The notes below the pieces were generated by a model. That model ran no database searches and was not told the DNA's origin. It worked only from the letters and a program-made list of their open reading frames with translations. From Sphingomonas psychrolutea (lineage in GTDB: Bacteria; Pseudomonadota; Alphaproteobacteria; Sphingomonadales; Sphingomonadaceae), in the NCBI RefSeq assembly GCF_014636175.1, contig NZ_BMDW01000003.1, positions 209,200 through 273,199 of the forward strand: DNA of 64,000 nt, given 5' to 3'. Shown in pieces: positions 40,834 to 50,833 of the stretch; position 1 is the stretch's first letter; each line of letters opens with the position of its first letter. Position numbers and translations under genes: made by a program.

Positions 40834-42390
40834 TCACTCAGGCATCCCCGCCGCCCGATCCGCGACGCGGTTGATCGGCCCGAGTGCCGTAACGAAGCGC
40901 GCCATCGCAGCGCGCGGGTCGCGACCCGGCATCACCTCGGCCGAGACGTGCACCGCCACCGCCCGTTGCGGTCCGCCGAGCAGCTTGGCCTTCAGGCTTT
41001 CGAGTTTCACAATCACGCCGCGATGCGTCACCACGTCACCGACGCGGTACCATGTCGCGACTTGCCGCTCGACCGGCCCGGGTGCGGTGATGCGCATCGC
41101 CGCGCCTCCGGCGAGATCGGGCAGATCGGCGACGCGCACCCAGCGGTCATCCTCACGCAGCACGCCGACGCCGAACGCAACCAGTTCCTTGCCCTCGCGC
41201 TGGCTGCCATAGACCGCGATGGCGAGATCGACCGTATCGCCGCTTGCGTCGGCATAGCGGCCGAACAGGAAGTGATCGGCGCCGGGGTAGTTGGGCGACC
41301 AGGCCGCACGCGTGCTGATACCGGTGCGGTGCCAGCCGGGAACCTCCGGCAGGGCGATTTGCGACGGCAGCACTTGTGCGCGCCCGGCAATCGCGGCGGA
41401 CCAGGCGGGGAAGACCGCGGCGCTCGCCAGCACCAAGGTTGCCGCGATCAGTGCGTCCATCCGCAACGTCGGCTGCGCCTGCAACCGCGCCGGATCGAAC
41501 ACCGGCGCATCGGGCGCGCGATCGAACCAGCGCCAGCCGATCGCGAGCACCGCCGCCATCACCAATCCGAAAAACACCCAGCCATAGACGATATGGTCGA
41601 GACCGGTCGCGCGCTCGACCGAGGTGAGATACGCGGCATAGATCGTTCCGAACGCGCGCAGGCCGTTGGCGATGACCGGCACGACCACCGCCACGACCAT
41701 GAAGATCGCGCGTCTGCGCCACGACACGAAACAGACATTGGCGACGAGCGCACCATAGGCGATCATCGCGATCACGAACTTCGCGCCCGAACACGCCTCG
41801 GCCACTTCGAAATAGCCGCCCGGAATGGTAATCAGCACACCATCGACCTGCGCGGGCACGCCGAACAGATGGAGCAGCGGCATCGTCATCGCGACGGTCG
41901 CGCTCTGGAGCGGCTCTTCCAGCCCCTCGCCGAAGGGCACCAAGAAAACGGCGTAAACGAGCGGAAAGAGCAAAGCGCGCGCAACGTTCGGGCCGAGGAG
42001 CGTCACAACCGCGCCCTGTAGCATCAACACGATGCCAAGATGCCGCGCGAGCGCCACCCCGCCTGCCTCACCCAGCAACCAGCCGAACCCGCCGAGCGCA
42101 ACCAACAGGAGGCCTGGAGCCCAGGCAACCGGGGTCAACTGCGCCAGGCCAGCGCGGCGTTGCCACACCAGCCATGCGAGAACCGGGCCGATGAACAGGC
42201 AATGCCCGAAGGTCGTGCTGGTCCACCAAATCGTCGCCAGCGCGACAACATCGTGCCAGAACGCAGCGATCAGCAGCAGGGCAACGCCGCCAAGGATCGC
42301 GCTGTGCCGCCGCCATGCTGCACCGACAGCCCCCACTTGGCCCGCCGCCCCTGCTCGGGCGAATGCCGCCGCAGGGACGGGGATTGTCAT
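40834..42390 (-). CDS. xrtA: Exosortase A (XrtA) with fused EpsI domain
   Basis: 518 residues. About eight membrane helices, with the catalytic Cys in YFEVAEACSGAKFVIAMI, Arg in IANGLRAFGTIYAAYL, and a His in ATGLDHIVYGWVFF. The C-terminal ~200 residues (from ALPEVPGWHRTG) are the soluble EpsI domain, often fused in XrtA. Exosortases cleave and attach PEP-CTERM proteins; no such substrate is in the window. ATG 42390 is chosen to follow the glycosyltransferase stop. Confidence 0.93.
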   Translation of the reverse strand: MTIPVPAAAFARAGAAGQVGAVGAAWRRHSAILGGVALLLIAAFWHDVVALATIWWTSTTFGHCLFIGPVLAWLVWQRRAGLAQLTPVAWAPGLLLVALGGFGWLLGEAGGVALARHLGIVLMLQGAVVTLLGPNVARALLFPLVYAVFLVPFGEGLEEPLQSATVAMTMPLLHLFGVPAQVDGVLITIPGGYFEVAEACSGAKFVIAMIAYGALVANVCFVSWRRRAIFMVVAVVVPVIANGLRAFGTIYAAYLTSVERATGLDHIVYGWVFFGLVMAAVLAIGWRWFDRAPDAPVFDPARLQAQPTLRMDALIAATLVLASAAVFPAWSAAIAGRAQVLPSQIALPEVPGWHRTGISTRAAWSPNYPGADHFLFGRYADASGDTVDLAIAVYGSQREGKELVAFGVGVLREDDRWVRVADLPDLAGGAAMRITAPGPVERQVATWYRVGDVVTHRGVIVKLESLKAKLLGGPQRAVAVHVSAEVMPGRDPRAAMARFVTALGPINRVADRAAGMPE

Positions 42391-42394
42391 CGCG

Positions 42395-43606
42395 TCACGC
42401 CACGTTGCGGCGCGGTGGCGCTTTGATGCTGATGCCGAGGATCGCGTCGAGCGGGGCAAGCCGCGCTTCCCAGCTATAGCGCCCCTGCACTTGCGCGCGC
42501 GCCTCGCGCCCCATTTGCGCGGCCCCCTTGGGATCGTCGAGCACGGCGATCACCTGCTCGGCGATTTCGCCGACAGTCGCGCCGACGCGAATTTTGCGGG
42601 CATGATCGATTCCCTCGGCGGCGGCGGCCGATGCGACCACGGGGCGCGCCATCGCCATCGCCTCAAGCACCTTGTTCTGGATCCCCCGCGCCATTTTCAG
42701 CGGAGCGACCACCACCGACGCCGCCGCGATCCAGCCGCGCACATCGGCGACTTCGCCCGTCACGATGACACCCCTTTGCCGGGCAAGCGCCTTCACCGCA
42801 TCGGTCGGGCCACGCCCGACGATCGCAAAGCGCGCGTTCGGATGGCGCACATGGATATGCGGCAGGATCGATTCGACGAACCACGTCACCGCCTCGATAT
42901 TGGGGCGGTAATCCATCTGGCCGGTAAAGACGATCAGCGCACCGGTCGTGTCGATCCACTTGAACTGCGCGGTGGGATCGAAAAATTCGGTATCGATGCC
43001 GTTTTCGACGACATGGACGCGCTCCGCGCCCGTTTTGTCGCGGAACAGTTGCGCCTCGGCTTCGCTGACGAACAGGCTGGCATCGGCACGGTGCGCGACG
43101 GCGCGCTCATGCTGCAGCAGCAGTCGCGCCTCGCGCCCCATCAACCACCCCATCGGGCCGTGCGATTGCTTCGCATAGGAGTCGAATTTCGCCGAATCCA
43201 TATCGACGAAATCCATGATGATCTTTTGCCGCGGGCGCGCCGGGAGATATTGCGCCATCTGGCTGGAGAAGACGTAGATCGTGTCGATCGAATGGCGCGA
43301 CAGGATCGACTCGACCGCTTCGCGCAGTGATGCATTGTCAAAGGCGGTCAGCGAGATCGGCTTGCGCGACATCAACGCCTCGATCGCCGCCGTCGCACGC
43401 GATTTCGAACGCCAAATGATCGAGCGGTTGCCGGTCAGTTTCGCCAGCCCGCCCTTGCGCTTCATATCGCGCGTATCGTCGGCAAACGCGATCAAATGGA
43501 CGCGTTTGCGCGCCGCCAGGAATTTGAGAATATGAAAGCCGCGAATCTTGTCACCCCGATCGGGCGGATATGGCACGCGGTGCCCGAGGAAAAGAATGTC
43601 GCCCAT
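42395..43606 (-). CDS. XrtA-associated glycosyltransferase (GT4-like sugar transferase)
   Basis: 403 residues. MGDILFLGHRVPYPPDRGDK opens the N-terminal Rossmann domain; the GT4 C-domain shows VFTGQMDYRPNIEAVTWFV, ARFAIVGRGPTD and QNKVLEAMAMARPVVAS. It matches the PEP-CTERM/EpsH1-associated sugar transferase family. ATG 43606 shares bases with the FemAB stop. It probably adds a sugar to the exopolysaccharide repeat. Confidence 0.9.
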   Translation of the reverse strand: MGDILFLGHRVPYPPDRGDKIRGFHILKFLAARKRVHLIAFADDTRDMKRKGGLAKLTGNRSIIWRSKSRATAAIEALMSRKPISLTAFDNASLREAVESILSRHSIDTIYVFSSQMAQYLPARPRQKIIMDFVDMDSAKFDSYAKQSHGPMGWLMGREARLLLQHERAVAHRADASLFVSEAEAQLFRDKTGAERVHVVENGIDTEFFDPTAQFKWIDTTGALIVFTGQMDYRPNIEAVTWFVESILPHIHVRHPNARFAIVGRGPTDAVKALARQRGVIVTGEVADVRGWIAAASVVVAPLKMARGIQNKVLEAMAMARPVVASAAAAEGIDHARKIRVGATVGEIAEQVIAVLDDPKGAAQMGREARAQVQGRYSWEARLAPLDAILGISIKAPPRRNVA

Positions 43607-44679
43607 TATCCGAGGCCTTTGGAAATATGCGGCCCGACCCGGTTGGCGACCCAGAGCGGCAGCGTCTTCCACAGCTCGACCTTCTTGGCATAGCGTGGGT
43701 TGGTGGGATTGATCTCACGCACCGCCGATTCCGACACTGCGCGTTTGGCGTATAACAGAGGAACGCCTTCGAAACCCCAGTTTTTCTTGAACGCGGCAGG
43801 CCCGGTCCCGGCCTTCGACCGGCCGAAGTCGAAGCGGGTGCAGCCCCGCGCCCGCGCGTGCGCCATCAGCGCGAAATACATCCGGTCATTGGCGCGCAAA
43901 CCCCGCGCAGCGGGGCTGCCGCCACCCCAATAGGGATAGACCGTACCGTTGAAATAGAGGCTCAATACGCTGGCCACCACGCGCCCTTCATGCCGCACCG
44001 TCAGGATATCGGCGGATTCACCAAAATACTGTAAAACCGCGCGAAACAGCGCCGCCGGGAACACCGGGGTACCAAGGTTGCGCACCGACTCTGCATAGGC
44101 TGCATAATGCGCCTTGATGTCGCTGCGGTGACAGCCAACAGAAATGCCGAGATCTGCGTCCAGCGCCTTGCGCACCTCGGCGCGCTGTTTGCGCGGAATG
44201 GCGAGCAATTCGGCCGCGTCATTATCAGCCAGCGAACGCGCGAACCCGAGATACGTATCGCGATCGACCTGCCAGTCGCCCGCGGGCAGCGCCCCGCCGC
44301 GCAGTTCGAGTGTCGGGCAGCCCAGCCGCTGCGCCATCGCCCAGGCGGCATTGGCAAGCGCCGGGACGGCCGCATCGGTCTCCGCCAGGATCCCGCCACC
44401 GACCGCGAATCCATTCGAAACCAGTGCCTTGCCGAACAAGATTGAGTGAATTTCGGTAAGCGGCAGCACCCCGGCGAGCGACCCGTCGGCGCGTTCGGCG
44501 ACCAAGCCATGGCTGGTCTGGCCACAGCCTTGTGCGACGGCGCGGCTCCACGCCGTCAAGTGGAAAGGCGTTCCCTCGGGATGGGCGTGAACAAACGCAT
44601 CGATCCGCGCGCGCTCGTTCGCATCGTGCAGATCGACCGCGCGCACCGCGATCAACGCCGAGAGCGGCTGGATCGTCAT
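43606..44679 (-). CDS. XrtA-associated FemAB-like GNAT-fold protein
   Basis: 357 residues. Two GNAT-like halves: GTPFHLTAWSRAVAQGCGQT and later NGTVYPYWGGGSPAARGLR, then RGCTRFDFGRSKAGTGPAAF. FemAB proteins transfer amino acids from tRNA to peptidoglycan; the exosortase-linked ones are thought to modify the polymer. ATG 44679 overlaps the stop of the deacetylase gene (ATGA). Confidence 0.9.
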   Translation of the reverse strand: MTIQPLSALIAVRAVDLHDANERARIDAFVHAHPEGTPFHLTAWSRAVAQGCGQTSHGLVAERADGSLAGVLPLTEIHSILFGKALVSNGFAVGGGILAETDAAVPALANAAWAMAQRLGCPTLELRGGALPAGDWQVDRDTYLGFARSLADNDAAELLAIPRKQRAEVRKALDADLGISVGCHRSDIKAHYAAYAESVRNLGTPVFPAALFRAVLQYFGESADILTVRHEGRVVASVLSLYFNGTVYPYWGGGSPAARGLRANDRMYFALMAHARARGCTRFDFGRSKAGTGPAAFKKNWGFEGVPLLYAKRAVSESAVREINPTNPRYAKKVELWKTLPLWVANRVGPHISKGLG

Positions 44680-45533
44680 GCCGCCAGCGCCACCGGCGTG
44701 GCGACAGGCTGCAGATCGCGCACGACCTCGTCGACCCGGCCCCACTGGTGCCGTGCCAGCAGCCCACGCAGTTTGCCCGCCATCGCGCCCAGGCGGCTGT
44801 AGTGGCGCAGCTTCGATTTGACCGGCGCGTTGGCGACGCGCGGCTGCCCCGGGTCGATTTCCCACGGGTGAAAATAGAAGATCGCGGGTTGGCCCTGTTT
44901 GGCCACTTGCTGCACCGCATAATCGGTCAGCGCCGCCGGAAACAGCCGGAAGAAGCCACCCCCCGTCGCCATCCGTCGCGCGCCCAGTTCGGCGACGGTG
45001 ACAGGCAGTTCGATCAGAGCGGAATCGTCCAGCGGGCGGAAGGCGAAGCGCGGTGCTTCGGGCCAGCCGTAATGATCGTGGCGCAGCGGCGCGACGCTGG
45101 AGGAATAGGCATAGCCTTCCTCTGCCAGCACGGCGTGGGCCCAAGGCGTGCGCGCGTCGATCGAGAAACTTGGCGCACGATATCCCGTCACCGCGACACC
45201 ACCGGCGTCCTCCAGCGCTTTCCGCGCGCGGGCAATGTCGGCGCGGAAGCGCGCGGCATCGAGGGTAAAGACGCGGTCATGGTCCCAGCCGTGACTGGCC
45301 AATTCATGCCCCTGCTCGACGATTCGGCGGATCATCGCGGGATAGCGTTCAGCCACCCAGCCGAGCGTGAAGAAGGTCGCCTTTGTGCCGCTTTCGGCGA
45401 ACAAGGCGAGGACGGCATCGGTATTGCGTTCGACGCGCGGCAGCAGCGAATCCCAGTCGGCCTTGGCGATCACCTTTTCGAAGGCGCCGACCTGAAACCA
45501 GTCCTCGATATCCACCGACATAGCGTGCCGCAT
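44676..45533 (-). CDS. XrtA-associated polysaccharide deacetylase
   Basis: 285 residues. NodB fold: SVDIEDWFQVGAFEK (catalytic Asp), HELASHGWDHDRVF (metal His pair), YRAPSFSIDARTPWA, and a final FYFHPWEIDPGQP (His). No signal peptide, so it probably acts in the cytoplasm or at the inner membrane. It removes acetyl groups from sugars. Start at 45533 or at 45521. Confidence 0.92.
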   Translation of the reverse strand: MRHAMSVDIEDWFQVGAFEKVIAKADWDSLLPRVERNTDAVLALFAESGTKATFFTLGWVAERYPAMIRRIVEQGHELASHGWDHDRVFTLDAARFRADIARARKALEDAGGVAVTGYRAPSFSIDARTPWAHAVLAEEGYAYSSSVAPLRHDHYGWPEAPRFAFRPLDDSALIELPVTVAELGARRMATGGGFFRLFPAALTDYAVQQVAKQGQPAIFYFHPWEIDPGQPRVANAPVKSKLRHYSRLGAMAGKLRGLLARHQWGRVDEVVRDLQPVATPVALAA

Positions 45534-45537
45534 GACT

Positions 45538-46719
45538 TCAGCCTCCCGCGGCGCGCACAGACGCGAGGTTCGGGGTCTGCTCGCCCTCGGCCCAATCGAC
45601 CAGCAGCGTCAGCACGCGGCGCAGCGCAATGTCCTGTTCGTCGATCCGCGCCTCGAGCGCGGCGATGCGGTCGACGAGGCCGTCCTGCGCAGGTTCGGAC
45701 GCCTCCAGCGGTTCGTCGCGCGACAGGCGGATCGGGCGCGGTTCGGCGGGCGGTGGGATATGCGCGATCGGCAGTGGGCGCGGTGCTTCCGATTCCGGTT
45801 GCAGGTCTGGTCCAGGCGCTGGGGCGACCTGCACGGACGGCTCGGCAGCGGCTTCGGTTTCGCGAACGCTGTGGGGTGCCGAAACGGCAATCGGTTTCAC
45901 ACCCGGCATATCGCCCGCAATATCCGCCACGACACTCGCCACCGCGCGCGCGTCGATCGTATCGATCTGCTCGATCGCACCGAACAACAAGACCCGTCCG
46001 GCAAGCTGGTTCAGTCGGCGGGGCACCCCGTCCGAGGCGGCAAAGAGCGCGGCATAGGCATCGGGGGTAAAATGCGGGCGCCCCGTCCAGCCGACGACGC
46101 CCAAGCGATGCCGCATATAAGGTTCAACCTCGTCGGCCTCCATCGGATCGAGATGGTGCATCGCGATCACGCGCTGGCGCAACTGTTCGAGGCGGTCGGA
46201 GCCGTGCAGCCGCTCGCGGAATTCGGGCTGGCCGAGCAGGAAAATCTGCAACAAGGCATGGCCGCCGGTCTGGAAGTTGGACAGCATCCGCAATTCTTCG
46301 AGGCTCGACACCGGCAGCGCCTGCGCTTCGTCGACGATCAGCAGCGTGCGTCGTCCGGCGCGCGCGGTCGCGTGGAGCCCGCGTTCGATCGCGACGAGCA
46401 ATTGCGCCTTGGTCAGGCCGTCGCTGTCGATCTCGAGCCCACCCGCGACCATCCGCAGCAAATCTTCCGCCTCGATCTGGGTCGAGACGATCTTGATGAC
46501 GTGCAGCCGCGTCGCATCGACCGTTGCCATCAAATGGCCGACCAGCGTCGTCTTGCCCGCGCCGACATCGCCCGTGATGACGATGAAGCCCTCGCCCTGC
46601 GCCAGGCCATAACCGAGATAGGCCATGGCCTTGCGGTGCGTGGCGGTATCGAACCAGAAGCGCGGATCGGGTGTCAGCGCGAACGGTCGGCCGCTCAATC
46701 CGTAATGATCTTCGTACAT
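45538..46719 (-). CDS. XrtA-associated ExeA-like AAA ATPase
   Basis: 393 residues. P-loop FIVITGDVGAGKTTLVGHLM, Walker B TLLIVDEAQALPVSSLEELR, and sensor region DGVPRRLNQLAGRVLLF. N-terminal YGLSGRPFALTPDPRFWF is typical of ExeA-type proteins. The C-terminal third is Pro/Ala-rich and ends in a coil (DRIAALEARIDEQDIALRRV). In exosortase loci such ATPases are constant members with unknown activity. Confidence 0.92.
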   Translation of the reverse strand: MYEDHYGLSGRPFALTPDPRFWFDTATHRKAMAYLGYGLAQGEGFIVITGDVGAGKTTLVGHLMATVDATRLHVIKIVSTQIEAEDLLRMVAGGLEIDSDGLTKAQLLVAIERGLHATARAGRRTLLIVDEAQALPVSSLEELRMLSNFQTGGHALLQIFLLGQPEFRERLHGSDRLEQLRQRVIAMHHLDPMEADEVEPYMRHRLGVVGWTGRPHFTPDAYAALFAASDGVPRRLNQLAGRVLLFGAIEQIDTIDARAVASVVADIAGDMPGVKPIAVSAPHSVRETEAAAEPSVQVAPAPGPDLQPESEAPRPLPIAHIPPPAEPRPIRLSRDEPLEASEPAQDGLVDRIAALEARIDEQDIALRRVLTLLVDWAEGEQTPNLASVRAAGG

Positions 46720-46758
46720 GTCACTGTCCTCGCACGGGGTCTTACTGACCCAGGCGTT

Positions 46759-48393
46759 TCAGAATTGATACCGCACACCGACTTGGCCCTGCGCCGACAG
46801 TTGATCGTCCGCGCCCTTCTGCGTGAAGGAGTAGATCCCGGCCGAAGCGGTGGTCGAGATTCGACCAAAGTTGTGATAATAAAGCCCGGTTGCGCCGGTG
46901 CTGAACACGCCGGGGGCCGACGCGATGCCGCTTTCGTAATAATTGGCGAAGACGTTGCCGTTCACCCCGGAATTGCGATCGATCGGCACCGCAACAAACG
47001 CTTGTCCGTAGTAGCTGTTGTCGGTGATGCCGTTGACGGTGAAGCCGGTTGTACCGGTCGGCGCGGAGAAGCGCCGCGTGGCATAACCGCCGCCAACCCC
47101 GAAGCTGAGCGCACCGCGCTTCGCCGCGATCACCGCATCGATGCCGCGCGCGCGGTAGGCCGCGGTCGAGATCGACTGGAATACGCCGTTGAGGCACCCG
47201 CCGGCCGAGCCGCCGGTCACACCGGGATTGCCGAAGGTGCAGCCGCTGAATTGCTGCCCGAAGGTGTCGCGCTGTTCGATGAAGCTGGTTGGCAAATTCG
47301 AAATGCCGTTGCGGAGCTGTCGCCCGAAAGTATCGACGCTGTCATACACCCCGATCTGCACGCCGAGCGCGCGCGATGCGGCATAGCTGAACGATCCGCT
47401 ATACGTCATGCCGCCATAACGCCGCCCGGCGCGCGCCTGCAGCGTGGTGCGCCCCGACGGCCGCCAGATCACCCCGGCATCGTAGATGATCCCGTCGGTC
47501 TGATAGGCGATGCGTTGCGGCGAGGCCGGGTCGGTGACGAAGCGACCGCGCGCGTCGGTCACGGGTGCGCCGGTGCTGTCCTTCAGCACGTCCTTCTGCG
47601 TGATGGTGATCTTTTCATAGCCGCCACCGGCCGTCAGCGCGAGCGTCGGCAGCACGGGCAGGACGAGGTCGCCGCGCGCGAGCTTGCTTTCATATTTCTG
47701 GTCGAGCTGCCCCGCCGTGCCGCGCTCATACGCCGCCGAGACGTTGACGCCGACCGGCAGGATTGTCCCCGCCTTCACGCCTGCACTGACATTGACGACA
47801 TGGCTTTGCGACGTGTCGAAGGCGTCGAGCCGGGGGCTACCCGCGGGCACGCCGGTCGCGCCGGGCGCCTCGACCTTGGTGAAGCCATAGCGATAGCTTG
47901 CTGCCACGCCGACCGGGCCGACATGGGTCGCGAGATTGGGGCCGGCATAGGCCGAATAGACCTGGCTGATATTGTCGACATTGCCCGCCAGTGTGCCGGG
48001 TGCCGCGCCGCGAATGTCCGAGCGGACGCGCGTCGCGATCGCGCCGCCTTCGAGCGTGAAGCCGGGTGCGACGGTGAAGCTGGCGCGGGCAAGGCCGCTA
48101 TGCACATCGTCATCGCCGACTTTCTTGCTGTACGAAAAGCGCCGTTCGTAGCGATAGCTCACTTGCACCTGGGTACGGCGCGTTTCGACCGACGCACTGA
48201 TCCCGGCGGCGACGGTCGAATAGGTCAGCACGTCATCGGTCTTGAGATCGGCGGTCACGACCTGGCCGATTTCGATATAAGGCGCGATCGACGTCTTACG
48301 CTTCTGCGCTTGGGCATGCGCAGGCGCACCCACGAGCAGGGCGATCAGCCCGGCACCAAGGACGGTCGATACAGCTGCGATTGGGCGCGTCAT
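46759..48393 (-). CDS. XrtA-associated outer-membrane beta-barrel protein
   Basis: 544 residues. Sec signal peptide ending APAHAQAQ, then many alternating beta-strands and a C-terminal aromatic end QGQVGVRYQF typical for outer-membrane insertion. It matches the TIGR03016-type exosortase-associated family by position and character. It probably forms part of the export or surface-attachment path for the polymer. Its ATG overlaps the kinase-like gene stop (ATGA). Confidence 0.85.
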   Translation of the reverse strand: MTRPIAAVSTVLGAGLIALLVGAPAHAQAQKRKTSIAPYIEIGQVVTADLKTDDVLTYSTVAAGISASVETRRTQVQVSYRYERRFSYSKKVGDDDVHSGLARASFTVAPGFTLEGGAIATRVRSDIRGAAPGTLAGNVDNISQVYSAYAGPNLATHVGPVGVAASYRYGFTKVEAPGATGVPAGSPRLDAFDTSQSHVVNVSAGVKAGTILPVGVNVSAAYERGTAGQLDQKYESKLARGDLVLPVLPTLALTAGGGYEKITITQKDVLKDSTGAPVTDARGRFVTDPASPQRIAYQTDGIIYDAGVIWRPSGRTTLQARAGRRYGGMTYSGSFSYAASRALGVQIGVYDSVDTFGRQLRNGISNLPTSFIEQRDTFGQQFSGCTFGNPGVTGGSAGGCLNGVFQSISTAAYRARGIDAVIAAKRGALSFGVGGGYATRRFSAPTGTTGFTVNGITDNSYYGQAFVAVPIDRNSGVNGNVFANYYESGIASAPGVFSTGATGLYYHNFGRISTTASAGIYSFTQKGADDQLSAQGQVGVRYQF

Positions 48394-49304
48394 GTCGCGT
48401 CCTCCTCCTGCGTGTAATAAGTGCCGAAGCGGCGGCCGCCGGGTGCGAAGGCGACGGCATTGAGAACCAGTTGCACATGTTCGCAGCCATCGAGCAGTGC
48501 GACCGCTTCGCGCAAGTCGCTCTCCCCAGTGCGGTCGGCGCGGACAACGAGCATCACTTGCCCGGCATAATTGGCGAGCACCGAAGCCGGCGAAGCGGCG
48601 AGCACCGGTGGCGAATCGAAGATCAGGATGCGTGTCGGGTCAGCGGCGAGCAATTGCGCGATCAGTTCGCCCGTCCGCGCGCTGGCGACCAGTTCGGTAT
48701 CCGCGTTGGACTTGGTGCCACACGGCAGCAAGCTCAACTGCGGCACGTCGGTGCGTACGACGCAGCGTTCGACATCGACCTTCGGATCGGCCAGCGCGTC
48801 GAGCAGACCGGGTCCATCGGGCAGGCCAAGGCGCGCCATCACGTCGGGCTTGGCGAAATCGGCGTCGATCAGCAGCACTTCGACATCGCGCTCTGCCGCC
48901 ATCGAAATGGCGAGGTTGACCGCGCAGAATGTCTTGCCGTCATTGGGTTGCGCCGAACACACGAGGATCGTGCGCGACAGATCGGCATCGCCGCGCCGCA
49001 CGGTGCGCGCGGTGGTGAGCAACTGCCGCTTCACCAGGCGAAATTCTTCGGTCAGCGCGTCGATTGCGGCACCCGGCACCAGCAGGCCACGTTCGGCCAG
49101 CAGCGCGCGGTCGATCACCGCCACCCCGCCCCGCCGCGCGAGCTTCGCCACCGGGCCGATGGGCAGCGGCGCAGCGAGCGGCTGCGTGACCGGCGGCGGT
49201 GCGACAGGTGCGCCCCGCGCCCGCGCATGTTCGGCGAAATCATAGACTTCGGCGGCGCGCTCGAGGAGCGAGGCTTTGACCTTGCGGGGTGCCGTGTCGC
49301 TCAT
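48390..49304 (-). CDS. XrtA-associated tyrosine-kinase-like ATPase (CpsD/Wzc C-domain type)
   Basis: 304 residues. Walker A in VCSAQPNDGKTFCAVNLA, Walker A' VLLIDADFAKPDV and Walker B ILIFDSPPVLAAS, as in BY-kinases. The C-terminus has only two adjacent Tyr (RRFGTYYTQEE) instead of a longer tyrosine cluster. It should work with the chain-length protein that precedes it in transcription, controlling polymer length. Confidence 0.92.
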   Translation of the reverse strand: MSDTAPRKVKASLLERAAEVYDFAEHARARGAPVAPPPVTQPLAAPLPIGPVAKLARRGGVAVIDRALLAERGLLVPGAAIDALTEEFRLVKRQLLTTARTVRRGDADLSRTILVCSAQPNDGKTFCAVNLAISMAAERDVEVLLIDADFAKPDVMARLGLPDGPGLLDALADPKVDVERCVVRTDVPQLSLLPCGTKSNADTELVASARTGELIAQLLAADPTRILIFDSPPVLAASPASVLANYAGQVMLVVRADRTGESDLREAVALLDGCEHVQLVLNAVAFAPGGRRFGTYYTQEEDAT

Positions 49305-50818
49305 GCCGCCAACCCCCGCTGGAGCATCTCGACCCCGAGCAAGGCAATATACGCCACCCCCAGCGCCGCAGCCCCGCCCCCGTAATACAGCAACAACCGC
49401 CGCCGCGTCGCGACCTGCGCCTTGGTCACCATTTCGCCGATCGAGCCGATCACCGGCATGCCGGTCGCTTTTTCCAGCCGGGCGGCGGTCGCAAAGGTGG
49501 TCTTGAGCTGACCCAGCGCAAAGGCGACCGCGACGCCGACGGACAGCCCCGCGATCAGCACGCCGGTCAACAGCAACGGACGATTGGGTGCCGCCGGCAC
49601 GCGCGGTGCCGTCGGCGGATCGATCACGCTGAACTTGATCGAATCGGTCTGGCTTTGCGCCTGGCCGCGCAGCTTGATCGCCTCGCGGTCGCCGAGCAGC
49701 TTGGCATAGCCATCCTTGAGCACCTGATAATCATTCTCGATCTGCGATTGCTCGGCGGCGACTTGCGGATTGCCCGCGAGCTTTGCCGTGATCGTATCGA
49801 GGTCACCCTGCAATTGCGCTTTGCGCGCCATCAGCGAGGCGACTTGCGCCTGTTTGTCGCCCTGCAGCGAGCGCAGCGAAATATAAGCGGGATTGGTCGA
49901 TCCACCGCCCGCGCCACCGACCAGCGGCTCATTGCGGGCCGCCGCTTGCGCCGATGCCAATTGGCTGCGCAACGCGATCACGTCGGGGTGGCTTTCGGTA
50001 TAGCCCCTGGCGCGCGCATCGGCGAGCTGGCCCTGAATTGCATTCAGCCGGGCGCGCGCCGGCCCGGCGCTGACGCTGCCCGCCGCGCCTGCGATGTTGG
50101 CGGGTGTCCCCGCCATCTGGCCATTGATCGCGGCCAGGCCCGATTGTGCGGCGGCGAGATCGCTGTCGACTTGCGCCATGGCGGAGCGTGCCGCCCCCAT
50201 CCGGTCGGTGAGCGAGCCCGTGCCCGGCAAGCTGCCAAGGTAGCGGTTCTGGAAATCGGTGCGCTTGGCATCGGCATCGGTAAGCTGCTTCTGCCGCTCC
50301 GCCAATTGCGCATCGAGGAACTTCAGGCTGGTGCTCGTCTCATCGCGGTCGCCCGACAGATTCTGTTCGACGAACAGGTCGATCAGTTTCTGCACGATTT
50401 GACGCGTGACCTTGGGGCTCGATCCGGTGGCGACGATCGAAAACAGATTGTCCTGCTCGGCGGTGATCTTGATCGCCTTGGACAGGCCCGCGACGCGATC
50501 CGCCACATCACGGTCGGTCTTGACGGTGTTGGCGAGATCGGTCCCGCGCACGACCTTTTCGAGACTCATCGCAGAGGTCAGCGTCTGGCGGATCGTATCG
50601 ACCTCGCGCTGTTGATCAGCGGCGCTGATGCCGACCGCATTGGGCAGGATCGTGTTCATCTGCACGAACACGCGCGCCCGAGATTCGTAGCTGTTCGGGA
50701 TTTGCGCGACCGCCGCCCAGCCAAGCACGGCGACGCCCCACGCGACCGCGAGCGCGATCCAGCGGCGTGTCCAGACCGTGTGCAGCGCAATCCGCAGCTC
50801 ATCGTAAAGGCCGTTCAT
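49301..50818 (-). CDS. XrtA-associated chain-length determinant protein (Wzz/PCP type)
   Basis: 505 residues. N-terminal transmembrane helix (IALAVAWGVAVLGWAAVAQI), a long periplasmic coiled-coil region, then a proline-rich PPTAPRVPAAPNRPLLLTGV and a second membrane helix (LLTGVLIAGLSVGVAVAFAL). A third hydrophobic segment near the end (LYYGGGAAALGVAYIALL) is unusual for PCP proteins but common in the exosortase-type family. It regulates polymer length with the kinase-like ATPase. Confidence 0.92.
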   Translation of the reverse strand: MNGLYDELRIALHTVWTRRWIALAVAWGVAVLGWAAVAQIPNSYESRARVFVQMNTILPNAVGISAADQQREVDTIRQTLTSAMSLEKVVRGTDLANTVKTDRDVADRVAGLSKAIKITAEQDNLFSIVATGSSPKVTRQIVQKLIDLFVEQNLSGDRDETSTSLKFLDAQLAERQKQLTDADAKRTDFQNRYLGSLPGTGSLTDRMGAARSAMAQVDSDLAAAQSGLAAINGQMAGTPANIAGAAGSVSAGPARARLNAIQGQLADARARGYTESHPDVIALRSQLASAQAAARNEPLVGGAGGGSTNPAYISLRSLQGDKQAQVASLMARKAQLQGDLDTITAKLAGNPQVAAEQSQIENDYQVLKDGYAKLLGDREAIKLRGQAQSQTDSIKFSVIDPPTAPRVPAAPNRPLLLTGVLIAGLSVGVAVAFALGQLKTTFATAARLEKATGMPVIGSIGEMVTKAQVATRRRLLLYYGGGAAALGVAYIALLGVEMLQRGLAA

Positions 50819-50833
50819 CCCCCTGCGCGCTCC

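Noticed and set aside
45532..48417. A 961-codon plus-strand open frame
   Set aside because: Fully antisense to the XrtA ATPase and outer-membrane barrel genes; no motif, and long antisense frames are common at this GC.
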